Below the pieces are notes generated by a model, which was given only the letters and a program-made list of their open reading frames with translations, did no database searches and was not told where the DNA came from. This document shows positions 1 through 6,647 of a stretch of DNA of 7,365 bases, in pieces. This DNA comes from Coprothermobacterota bacterium (GTDB lineage Bacteria > Caldisericota > JANLFM01), in assembly GCA_026389415.1 (NCBI GenBank), contig JAPLHX010000130.1:1-7365 (forward strand). Reading direction: 5' to 3'. The number at the start of each line of letters is the position of its first letter. Within the stretch, counting starts at the first letter, position 1. The position numbers were made by a program, and so were the translations under genes.

Positions 1-185
1 GACCGCAGACAGGATTCGATATTGATTTCCTCATCCCGCGCCGGGACCAGGATGCTGACGAAGGGCGTGCGGCGGCGCGTTTGGTAGCGCGAAAGAGGGC
101 GGAATTCGAGCAAATTGGTAAGCAAGATCAGCAGCACGATCCCATAAAAAATCAACAAACCGACTTGGTGATCGAACCAGTTCAT
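1..185 (-). CDS. Membrane-anchored family 2 glycosyltransferase, N-terminal fragment (cut by window edge)
   Basis: Reading the minus strand from an ATG at 183-185 gives 61 codons that run off the left edge with no stop. Residues about 8-27 form one hydrophobic membrane segment. A basic stretch (RYQTRRR) follows, then VSILVPARDEE at about 43-53, which is the typical first beta strand and nucleotide-sugar binding entry of GT-A fold, family 2 glycosyltransferases. An N-terminal membrane helix placed just before such a domain is seen in CrtQ-like and related lipid or carotenoid glycosyltransferases, but the catalytic DXD region lies outside the window, so donor and acceptor cannot be named. The start codon overlaps the stop of plsY in an ATGA arrangement, which implies translational coupling and co-expression. 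The family call is fairly sure; the specific role is unknown. Confidence 0.8.
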   Translation of the reverse strand, partial: MNWFDHQVGLLIFYGIVLLILLTNLLEFRPLSRYQTRRRTPFVSILVPARDEEINIESCLR

Positions 186-766
186 CGCGCTCGGTTCCGT
201 TTCAGATGGGGTCGTTCCGCCAAACCACCCCAATGGCGCCAAATCAGGATCAGCAGGTTTCCCGCCCAGATCACATAAAACGAGGGAGGCGCGCCCAACA
301 ACGGCAGAAAGCCCAACAGCACCACCATCCCTCCCATCACCGCCCAGTCGTCCACCGTGATTAAAAACAGCAAGGCGGTCAGGGAAAGGCCCAGGATGGT
401 GGGGCCCTGCCACAAGGTCAGCCCCGTCCAAATGCCGAAACTGGTGGCAATCGCTTTCCCGCCATGGAACCGGAGAAAGGGAGAGAAGGCATGGCCGGCC
501 ACCGGGGCTAGCGCTACGGGCAGGATGGCCCACGCTCCGATCTGATAGTGGAAATAGGCCAATCCCACGGGCAGAGCTCCCTTAAGAAAGTCCAGCAGCA
601 AGCAGGAAACGCCCAACGGCCAGCCTCCGGCTTTCCAGAGGTTGGCGGCGCCGGGATTGCCATCCCCGATGCAGCGGATATCTTGGTGCAAGAATACCCG
701 ACCGATCAACCAGGAAAAAGGAATTGAACCAAGCAGGAACCCTCCGACGGTCCAGAGCCATTCCAT
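182..766 (-). CDS. plsY: Glycerol-3-phosphate acyltransferase PlsY
   Basis: PlsY is the inner-membrane enzyme that moves an acyl group from acyl-phosphate to glycerol-3-phosphate, making lysophosphatidic acid as the first step of phospholipid synthesis. The 194-residue product has the usual family length and several hydrophobic segments. The three conserved loops are visible in order: GSIPFSWLIGR at 13-23, GDGNPGAANLWKAGG at 34-48 (the glycine-rich GNPGA loop), and GHAFSPFLRFHGGKAIAT at 91-108 (the GHxFxxFLxFxGGK loop). The last loop reads GGKA where many members have GGKG, a modest variation. The C-terminus is short and basic. The ATG start at 766 has a GAGG Shine-Dalgarno match (774-777) 7 bases upstream. 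The stop overlaps the start of the downstream glycosyltransferase by ATGA, so the two are probably one transcription unit that may also include the small ORF at 840-1136. Confidence 0.93.
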   Translation of the reverse strand: MEWLWTVGGFLLGSIPFSWLIGRVFLHQDIRCIGDGNPGAANLWKAGGWPLGVSCLLLDFLKGALPVGLAYFHYQIGAWAILPVALAPVAGHAFSPFLRFHGGKAIATSFGIWTGLTLWQGPTILGLSLTALLFLITVDDWAVMGGMVVLLGFLPLLGAPPSFYVIWAGNLLILIWRHWGGLAERPHLKRNRAR

Positions 767-839
767 CAGCGAACCTCGCAGATGAGGGTGGGGGAGTGGT
801 GCAGAACTATTCCCTCAAGCGGCGACTTCCGCCAATGTT

Positions 840-1136
840 TCAACCCTTTCTGCCGGTTTCGGGATAGGCTCCAGTTGAAAGGAGGGGTGTCTGGCTTGCC
901 ACAGGGGATCGGACGTTTCTTTTCATTGCAGCGCCAGGGATGTCCAGGCCGCCGGCGACCTCAGGTAAAAACACATCCTCTGCCCCATTGCAAGTTCCAT
1001 GAGCGCCGGATTCGGCCACGATATCGCGCAGTGCTTGCGGTACGTGGCCGATCATGGCAGAAGTCTTTTGCAGCAGAACCTTGGCCGGTTGAGAACGGGC
1101 CAGACGGATCAAACGAATGCTAGTCTGCTCTTTCAT
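840..1136 (-). CDS. Hypothetical small protein, possible
   Basis: I do not recognise this product. The open frame extends upstream to 1298, but the ATG at 1134-1136 is the best start because a GGGG-rich ribosome-binding sequence (1143-1146) lies 6 bases ahead of it. The product would be 98 residues. Its first 45 or so residues look like a normal soluble, partly helical protein (basic RLIRLARSQPAKVLLQKT followed by VPQALRDIVAESG). The rest is rich in Gly, Pro, Ala and Arg and has no clear fold, so the frame could be partly chance or a decayed gene. No membrane segment or signal peptide is seen. It ends 73 bases before plsY on the same strand and could be the first gene of that operon. The overlapping plus-strand frame is Arg- and Pro-rich and looks like a shadow. 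Existence is uncertain. Confidence 0.35.
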   Translation of the reverse strand: MKEQTSIRLIRLARSQPAKVLLQKTSAMIGHVPQALRDIVAESGAHGTCNGAEDVFLPEVAGGLDIPGAAMKRNVRSPVASQTPLLSTGAYPETGRKG

Positions 1137-1398
1137 TTCCTGCCCCTTCCATTCAAATGAATGATGAAGTCCTGCGCGGAGCTGATCGAGTGGCTCCGTC
1201 TTATTGTTTAGCATAAGCCAAAGATCGATCGGAAGAAAAGAGGGGGCAAGCGGCAGGCGGTTCAAAAAACGCGGATGAACCTTGCTAAGATAGATCAAGG
1301 GAAATCCTAAATCCGCCGGGCGAGTGGAAGAACCGGGGAAGCCCTCAGTACTCGGTCACACCGACGCGCGGACCGAATGCGAGAAAGAGGAGACATCG
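1137..1398. promoter_or_regulatory. Divergent spacer between the plsY-side operon and pgi
   Basis: This 262-base stretch separates leftward genes from pgi and must carry at least the pgi promoter. The best plus-strand candidate is a TAAGAT -10-like hexamer at 1286-1291 with a poor -35 (TTCAAA at 1261-1266, spacing 19). On the minus strand, TATGCT at about 1210-1215 could serve the leftward genes but has no good -35. An open minus-strand frame runs through the left part of the spacer as an extension of the small ORF, but it has no support as coding. A GTG at 1324 could extend pgi upstream by 25 codons, but it lacks a ribosome-binding site. No riboswitch or strong hairpin was recognised by eye. 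Confidence 0.3.
1387..1392 (+). promoter_or_regulatory. Shine-Dalgarno site that fixes the pgi start
   Basis: GAGGAG is separated by 6 bases from the ATG at 1399. It decides that start over the longer open frame beginning with GTG at 1324. Confidence 0.75.
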
Positions 1399-2715
1399 AT
1401 GCAACTACGAATCGAGAATTGCGGAGCGAGTCGCGACCAGATTTTGGCCCTAGCGCTTCGTTTGGGCCCATATCTGGAGCGCTTGCAGCGGGTGGCCGAT
1501 GAGGGTGGCTATGACGCGGCCGAATGCTCGATCAACCTGCCGGGTGACGAAATGTTGTGGCAGCAAGTGCAGCGGATGCAACGGAAGACTGCCACCTCTG
1601 GGTTGAAATACTTGATTGATATTGGCATTGGAGGTTCTAATTTGGGCACCAAGGCCGTGTATGACGCCCTTGTAGGCTATGCTGATCTGTTGGAACCCCA
1701 TCGTTTCCCCAAAATGCTATTCGTTGACACCAACGATCCTGAGGTTCTTTCCCGTTTCACTCGATTCTTGGAACAAACCATCGAACGGCCGGAAGAGGTC
1801 TTGATCAATGCGATCAGCAAATCGGGGAGTACCACGGAAACCATTGTCAACTTGGAATTGATCTGGAGAACCTTTCAGCATCGATTTCCCGATGCCCTAG
1901 ACCGATGGGTAATCACCACTGATTACCAATCCAAACTGTGGCGGCTGGCCCAGGAGAAAGGAATCTCTGCACTTCCCATCCCGCCGAAGGTGGGGGGACG
2001 CTATTCTGTCTTTTCCGCCGTCGGTCTTTTTCCCTTAGCCGCAGCCGGTATTGATGTCTCCGGTCTGCGAGAAGGGGCACGGGATGCTTGTACTCGTTGT
2101 TTGTCTGCCGATCTTTGGCAGAATCCCGCGGTTCTGTCCGCCGTCGTGCTGTTCCTGCAGCACCAACAGGGGAAGATGATCCATGACACCTTTCTCTTTC
2201 ACCCGGAATTGGAATCCTGCGGCAAGTGGTACCGCCAGCTGATGGGGGAGAGCATCGGCAAGGAGAAAAACCTGGACGAGATCACGGTTCATGCCGGAAT
2301 CACGCCTACCGTCTCCATCGGTTCCACCGACCTTCATTCCATGGCCCAACTTACCCTGGGTGGACCAAACGACAAGGTCACCACGTTTATTTGGTGCGAA
2401 TCCATTGCCATCGACCCGCCCATTCCGCAGTTGCTGGCGTTTCCCGGTTTGGTCGACGGTATCGCCGGTACATCCGCCAACACGGTGATGCAGGCGATCC
2501 TGCAAGGTGTGAAAGCTTCCTACCGCAGCCACAGACTCCCTTTTATGGAAATGATTCTGGCGGATCTGAGCCCAAAGTCACTGGCAGAAATGCTGCAAGT
2601 ACAAATGTTCCAAATGATGTGTTTAGCGCAGCTATTTCACGTCAATGCGTTTGATCAACCCAACGTGGAGGATTATAAGACCGAGACGCGCCGCTTCTTG
2701 GAAAGTGGAGCTTAA
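1399..2715 (+). CDS. pgi: Glucose-6-phosphate isomerase
   Basis: This cytosolic enzyme interconverts glucose-6-phosphate and fructose-6-phosphate in glycolysis and gluconeogenesis. The ATG at 1399 is chosen because GAGGAG (1387-1392) lies 6 bases upstream; the open frame extends to a GTG at 1324 without such support. The 438-residue product matches the short bacterial form (about 440-450 residues) rather than the 550-residue E. coli type. Visible motifs are DIGIGGSNLGTK at 74-85, the sugar-phosphate-binding SKSGSTTET at 140-148, GGRYSVFSAVG at 199-209 (first family signature, with its Arg), GESIGK at 283-288 with the likely catalytic Glu284, TDLHSMAQ at 310-317 with a conserved His, and FDQPNVEDYK at 418-427 (second signature, ending in the active-site Lys). 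In that last motif Asn replaces the usual Gly or Ala. The gene seems complete and is transcribed alone, facing the VOC gene. Confidence 0.96.
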   Translation: MQLRIENCGASRDQILALALRLGPYLERLQRVADEGGYDAAECSINLPGDEMLWQQVQRMQRKTATSGLKYLIDIGIGGSNLGTKAVYDALVGYADLLEPHRFPKMLFVDTNDPEVLSRFTRFLEQTIERPEEVLINAISKSGSTTETIVNLELIWRTFQHRFPDALDRWVITTDYQSKLWRLAQEKGISALPIPPKVGGRYSVFSAVGLFPLAAAGIDVSGLREGARDACTRCLSADLWQNPAVLSAVVLFLQHQQGKMIHDTFLFHPELESCGKWYRQLMGESIGKEKNLDEITVHAGITPTVSIGSTDLHSMAQLTLGGPNDKVTTFIWCESIAIDPPIPQLLAFPGLVDGIAGTSANTVMQAILQGVKASYRSHRLPFMEMILADLSPKSLAEMLQVQMFQMMCLAQLFHVNAFDQPNVEDYKTETRRFLESGA

Positions 2716-2732
2716 TAGCCAACTCGCTCCTA

Positions 2733-3054
2733 TCAGGGCGCGCTGGGTGCTTGGATCAATCCGAAGAGATTCCCATCGAAATCAACGATGTGAGCAAACC
2801 ATCCCATGTTCGGAATCGGCGTCTTAGGCAGGACTACGTGGCCACCCAGTTCGGTCACTTTTACCAAATAGGGAGTGATTTCCTCCACTTCGATCAGCAC
2901 CACCGGCGTTCGGCCTGGCCCAACGATATCCGTCTTTTGGATGCCAACACCTACAGCTCCGGCGGAGCGCGAAACCCAGCTCGGAAAGGAACCGCTCGTT
3001 GCGATCGAGGTCGGTAGTGGCCCATTCCACATGCACGATTTCATTCTTTGGCAT
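2733..3054 (-). pseudogene. VOC-family (glyoxalase/bleomycin-resistance-like) gene, frameshifted and internally deleted
   Basis: Two overlapping minus-strand frames each carry half of one VOC-superfamily protein. The first starts at the ATG at 3054, with GGGAG (3063-3067) 8 bases upstream, and reads MPKNEIVHVEWATTDLDR followed by RFLSEL, the usual N-terminal beta-strand and helix. After about residue 26 it loses similarity. From about 2960 down to the stop at 2733, a different frame continues with GVGIQKTD, VGPGRTPVVLIEVE, YLVKVTELGGHVVLPKT, and MGWFAHIVDFDGNLFGL near the C-terminus. That is the standard second half, including the WFAHxxDxDGN segment that normally carries metal or substrate ligands. 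The frame switch lies around 2961-2979. The joined product would be about 100-105 residues, roughly 15-20 short of typical relatives, so a small deletion with a frame change is likely. A sequencing or assembly error could explain the frame change but not easily the missing residues. The substrate cannot be inferred. Confidence 0.8.
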
Positions 3055-3198
3055 TTGGTTTTCTCCCAGTTTTGTTGTTGGATCGCCGTTAAATTTAGCA
3101 TGTTCCTTTAAGTCTTGGTGACCGCACCCTCTAGTTCTTTTCCCCACCAGTTCTGCGGTATAGTTGAAAAATAAAAGAGAAACGGGGGAAAGAAGAAA
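3055..3198. promoter_or_regulatory. Divergent spacer with probable kelch-gene promoter
   Basis: This 144-base spacer lies between the VOC start and the kelch start, which point away from each other. A TATAGT -10-like hexamer at 3159-3164 sits 35 bases before the kelch ATG, with a poor -35 candidate, TTCTTT at 3135-3140 (spacing 18). The run from 3165 to the ATG is purine-rich and contains GGGGGA (3184-3189), 9 bases from the ATG, as the likely ribosome-binding site. On the minus strand, TAAATT within about 3090-3097 could be a -10 for the VOC gene. These are hexamer matches by eye. Confidence 0.4.
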
Positions 3199-3300
3199 AT
3201 GAAAAGTATTTTGCAGGCAAGAGTAGTCGTACTCCTGACCCTGGCGTTACTGTGTTCCCTGGGCCCTTCCAACATTGTAGTTTCCCAAACCGCATTCGCT
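3199..3300 (+). other. Sec signal peptide coding segment of the kelch protein
   Basis: The first 34 codons encode a short basic n-region, a long Val/Leu/Ala core and an A-F-A signal peptidase I motif just before QD. There is no lipobox cysteine at the cleavage point, so the protein is not predicted to be a lipoprotein. The single Cys at residue 19 lies inside the hydrophobic core. Confidence 0.8.
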
Positions 3301-6300
3301 CAGGATCGTTCCGTCAACCCCAATGCGTTGGATCCCACCGGCGAATCCCTCTTGGCTGTCACCACATCGGGCTTGTGGCAGTTTCAGCGAGGTCCCCTGA
3401 TCGGCAGCCGGGTAAACTTCGGTTTCTGTTACGACACCATCCACGCCAGGATCCTCCTCTTTGGCGGAAGCGGTAACAACTCAGTCACAAGAGATACCTG
3501 GTCGCTAGACCTAGCGAACTCCAACTGGTCGGAGCGTACCACCACCAGCTCTCCCCCGCCGCGAGATCGATTCGCCATGGCTTATGATTCCACCCAGGAC
3601 AAAGCGATGATCTTCGGCGGTTTTGGAAATGGCCGGACCAGCGATACCTGGGCCTATGATTACGGGTCCAATACCTGGCTGGACCGGGCTCCCTCCACCA
3701 CCCCCACCGCTCGTATGTATCATTCCATGGTCTTCGATCCCGCGCACAACCGTCTCGTCCTCTTCGGGGGTGAGGGAAACGGCAATGTATTATTGAATGA
3801 CACGTGGGAATACAACTACGCCACCAATCAATGGACGGAGCGTACTCCCACTTCCTTCCCGACCGCACGAAAACAATTTGCCATGATCTACAATCCCAGC
3901 CAACAAAAAAGCTATCTGTTCGGCGGAGATGCAGGGGTTACTCCGACCAGTACCCTGCTGGCGGATCTTTGGACGTACGATTATGACAGCAATAGCTGGA
4001 CCAGCCTCACTCCCTCGGGATCTCCCCCCGCTCGCAGGGAACATGCCATGGCCTATGATTCCCTCCACCAAAAAATCGTTCTCTTCGGAGGAGAAGGCGC
4101 GGGTGGCGAACTGTTCGACACCTGGGTTTACGATATCGCCACCAACGTCTGGAGCGAAAGTACGCCCGATATCAAGCCGATGTCCCGCCGAGGCCACGGC
4201 ATGACCTACAATTCCGCCTTGGACCGGGTCGTGATGTTTGGTGGGTCCAGCGACCAAGAGGGGGAATGCAATGACACCTGGACCTATGACAACAACAGCG
4301 GTCTCTGGGCCAACCAGTTTCCTGCCAACCCACGTCCCGCCAGCAGTGCGGCGATGACCTATGATGTGGCAGCGCGGAAAGCAGTGCTATTTGGCGGGTA
4401 CAGTGATAGCCAAAAGTATGGTGCAGAGACTTACGCCTACGATTTGGCGGGCAATTCCTGGGTGAATCGAACTCCCACCACGGTCCCCCATGCCCGATCC
4501 GGTCACGTGATGGTCTATGACCCCTTTGCGGAAAGAACGATTCTTTTCGGCGGATACTTCTCTTACGGCGGCTCAACCTACTACGACGACACCTGGACTT
4601 ATGAATATGCAGCCAACACTTGGAGCAACAGGACTCCCACCGTGGCTCCCAACGTGCGGACAGAAGCAGCCATGGTCTTCGATACCAACCATCGGCGGGC
4701 GATCCTGTTCGGTGGATTCGCGGAACCGGGCGGGCTACGTAGCGACACGTGGGAGTACGACTCTACCGCCAATCTCTGGACCGACCGCACCCCCACCAAC
4801 GCACCGTCCAACCGCCTGGGACACGCCATGGCTTACGACCCGGTTCATGATAAAGTCGTCCTCTTTGGCGGAGATACCAACGAAGCTCACCTGAATGCGC
4901 AGACCTGGGTCTATGACTATCCAACGAACAGTTGGACGGAAATGCATCCACCCAGCGCTCCGTCAGGTCGTAGCGGTCATAGCATGTTTTACGATCCGGT
5001 TCACAGAGTCGTGGTGCTCTACGGTGGGCAAGGGCCTGGCGCCATCTCTGACGCATGGGCCTATGATTACGGAACCAACAGCTGGACGGCGATCGGCACG
5101 GTGACGCAACCTCCCGCGCGGAGAGAACAGGCCCTGGTCTACCATTCCTACTTGGGCAAGGGCATCCTTTTTGGTGGGAATCGCAACGGAAACCACAATG
5201 ATACGTGGTCTTTAGGTCTGGAGCCCACCCCTACACCGATCATCTCCTACACTCCCTCCACCCTTACCTTCTCCGCTACCCAGAATGGCAGCAATCCCGC
5301 CGCCCAAACCTTGTACCTATGGAACTCCGGCATCAATATTCTGCATTGGACGGCCGTCGGCAGCGCAAGTTGGATCTCGTGTACCCCCACCAGCGGTAGT
5401 TCCAGCGGCGAGATACATCCAGTAACGGTGAGCGTCACCATTGGCGGCCTCACAACCGGTACCTATACCGCTACCCTCACGCTCTCCGCGGTGGATGGGG
5501 GGAACAGTCCGCAATCCCTTCCGCTGACCTTGGTCATCACTCCTCCGCTTCCCTCGATCGGACTGACGCCCACGCTGATGTCCTTCTCCGCCGTCCTCGG
5601 TGGCACCAATCCAGCCAATCAAGTTTTGGGAGTGCGAAATGACGGGGGCGGAGTCTTGTTATGGAACGCATCGAAAGATGCCGGCTGGCTTTCTCTTACT
5701 CCATCCAATGGCGCCTCTTTGGGCGAAACAGATCCGATTTCCGTTGGCGTAGACATTGGGGGACTTCCTGCGGGTACGCACTCTGCCACCATCACGATTT
5801 CTGCCACGGGGGCGAGCAACACTCCGCGGCAAGTACAGGTCAGTCTGGTGATCTCCCTGACGCCCACCCCCAATCATTACGAGTACTCCCTCCGTGCCGG
5901 CTGGAATCAAATCTCCCTTCCCCTGACCACGAGCACCAGTCCCGACCAGGTCTTCGGCGGACTGCCGTCTCCTTGGTGGCTCTTCCAATGGAATCCTTTG
6001 GTGGGGACGTATTGGGGGAAGGATCAAATCTCTTTGGAGCCGGGCGATGGGTACTGGCTCAAGAGCAATGGGATCACGACCACCGCTTCCTACGAGGTCT
6101 TGGGTTTCCCTTACGAGAACGCCAGTATCGAGATTCCTCTGCAAGTGGGCTGGAACATGATCGGTCCCCCCTATCTTACGAATCTCGCTACCAGCACGGT
6201 CCGCATCAAGCAAGGAGTGACCCTTTACACCATCGATCAAGCGGCCGATGCCGGACTCATTACGCACTATTTCTTTTGGTTTAACGGAATCACCTACGAA

Positions 6301-6390
6301 GATGCCTACACCATTGGATCCTTCGAACCGGGAAAGGGGTATTGGGCAAAAGCATTCAGCCTCTGCTCGCTGATCTTCTACAAACCATAG
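3199..6390 (+). CDS. Secreted multi-domain kelch-repeat / BACON protein
   Basis: The 1063-residue product starts with a Sec signal peptide: a basic end (MKSILQAR), a hydrophobic core to about residue 29, and a signal peptidase I site after AFA at 32-34. Residues about 56-678 hold twelve kelch blades, marked by FGG (YGG once) at 88, 139, 189, 241, 296, 347, 398, 450, 504, 556, 608 and 658. The spacing is 50-55, each followed by a DTWxYD...NxW strand and a TPxxxPxxR turn. Two BACON-like Ig-fold domains follow, at about 681-782 and 787-886, each with an LxFSA start, a WIS/WLS plus TPS/TPT centre, and a GGLxxGTxxATxTxSA end. The C-terminal part (about 893-1063) has two copies of a GWN...EPGxGYW module. 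No LPXTG, lipobox or late membrane anchor is seen, so it is probably exported and either released or held by another partner. Kelch propellers and BACON domains mostly bind proteins or glycans; the ligand is unknown. No catalytic residues are recognised. It appears monocistronic. Confidence 0.9.
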   Translation: MKSILQARVVVLLTLALLCSLGPSNIVVSQTAFAQDRSVNPNALDPTGESLLAVTTSGLWQFQRGPLIGSRVNFGFCYDTIHARILLFGGSGNNSVTRDTWSLDLANSNWSERTTTSSPPPRDRFAMAYDSTQDKAMIFGGFGNGRTSDTWAYDYGSNTWLDRAPSTTPTARMYHSMVFDPAHNRLVLFGGEGNGNVLLNDTWEYNYATNQWTERTPTSFPTARKQFAMIYNPSQQKSYLFGGDAGVTPTSTLLADLWTYDYDSNSWTSLTPSGSPPARREHAMAYDSLHQKIVLFGGEGAGGELFDTWVYDIATNVWSESTPDIKPMSRRGHGMTYNSALDRVVMFGGSSDQEGECNDTWTYDNNSGLWANQFPANPRPASSAAMTYDVAARKAVLFGGYSDSQKYGAETYAYDLAGNSWVNRTPTTVPHARSGHVMVYDPFAERTILFGGYFSYGGSTYYDDTWTYEYAANTWSNRTPTVAPNVRTEAAMVFDTNHRRAILFGGFAEPGGLRSDTWEYDSTANLWTDRTPTNAPSNRLGHAMAYDPVHDKVVLFGGDTNEAHLNAQTWVYDYPTNSWTEMHPPSAPSGRSGHSMFYDPVHRVVVLYGGQGPGAISDAWAYDYGTNSWTAIGTVTQPPARREQALVYHSYLGKGILFGGNRNGNHNDTWSLGLEPTPTPIISYTPSTLTFSATQNGSNPAAQTLYLWNSGINILHWTAVGSASWISCTPTSGSSSGEIHPVTVSVTIGGLTTGTYTATLTLSAVDGGNSPQSLPLTLVITPPLPSIGLTPTLMSFSAVLGGTNPANQVLGVRNDGGGVLLWNASKDAGWLSLTPSNGASLGETDPISVGVDIGGLPAGTHSATITISATGASNTPRQVQVSLVISLTPTPNHYEYSLRAGWNQISLPLTTSTSPDQVFGGLPSPWWLFQWNPLVGTYWGKDQISLEPGDGYWLKSNGITTTASYEVLGFPYENASIEIPLQVGWNMIGPPYLTNLATSTVRIKQGVTLYTIDQAADAGLITHYFFWFNGITYEDAYTIGSFEPGKGYWAKAFSLCSLIFYKP
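3364..5232 (+). repeat. Twelve tandem kelch-blade coding repeats (about 150-165 bp each)
   Basis: The repeat is clear at protein level: R..HxMxYDxxxxxxvLFGG, then xDTWxYDxxxNxWxxxTPxxxP. At DNA level only short stretches recur, for example gccatggcttatga-like strings near 3576, 4047 and 4827, so the copies are old and diverged, not a recent expansion. The seventh blade is the most degenerate in the DTW strand (AETYAYD). The fourth carries a few extra residues after FGG (AGVTPTSTLL). The twelfth ends at DTWSLGLEP and lacks its closing Trp strand. Confidence 0.85.
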
Positions 6391-6647
6391 TCAAATTCCG
6401 TGATCCCGTGGAATTTCGGGACATGATGACAGTTTCCAGGTTCCTGGTGGCCAAGCGCACTGTCGTGTGGATGGGCTGATGCAGCAGAGGTCAAAGCAAG
6501 CCTCTATGGACTGTAAGTCGGCCTCCGGCGGCGGTTGTTGCCAGTGAATTCGAGCAAAGCATTCCGCCTCCGACAGACTTGTTGGGCGAGAGAATGGTTT
6601 GTCGATTTTTCGGTGGCAGAAATCTCTGTTTCCGCTACAGTAGGAAC
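6391..6647. other. Intergenic spacer between the kelch gene and ada
   Basis: I see no convincing gene in these 257 bases. The minus-strand open frame here (to 6693) is Cys- and Pro-rich without family features and runs into the ada start, so I regard it as chance. The spacer should hold the end of the kelch transcript and the ada promoter. TACAGT at 6636-6641 is -10-like, but it would place the transcript start almost at the ada ATG. Confidence 0.4.
6393..6416 (+). terminator. Possible hairpin after the kelch stop
   Basis: AAATTCC (6393-6399) and GGAATTT (6410-6416) are a perfect 7-base inverted repeat, extendable inward by two G-U pairs, just 3 bases after the kelch stop codon. The stem is AT-rich at its base and no T-run follows on the plus strand, so it is a weak intrinsic terminator at best. 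It may instead be an mRNA 3'-end stabilising stem. Confidence 0.3.

Noticed and set aside
782..1123. Plus-strand 113-codon frame opposite the small hypothetical ORF
   Set aside because: The product is Arg-, Pro- and Cys-rich with no motif and no ribosome-binding site; its composition is that of an antisense shadow.
2035..2532. Minus-strand 165-codon open frame within pgi
   Set aside because: It lies fully opposite conserved PGI motifs and its product is low-complexity with no recognisable fold.
3400..5230. Possible recent tandem DNA duplication or diversity-generating repeats within the kelch gene
   Set aside because: The blades are similar in protein but widely diverged in DNA, with no long identical stretches and no reverse transcriptase or variable-region signature nearby.
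5659..6267. Long open frames on both strands (about 200 codons each) inside the kelch gene's BACON and C-terminal part
   Set aside because: They are out of frame with a clear domain structure, rich in Arg, Pro and Gly, and have no ribosome-binding site or motif. They are shadows.
6436..6447. CCAGG TT CCTGG inverted repeat after the kelch gene
   Set aside because: The arms are five bases with a two-base gap, too small to form a stable hairpin; no T-run follows.
6547..6560. AATTCGAGCAAAGC upstream of ada, resembling the E. coli Ada box (AAT, six bases, GCAA)
   Set aside because: The spacing between the AAT and GCAA parts is four bases instead of six and it lies about 90 bases from the start codon, so the match is no better than chance.
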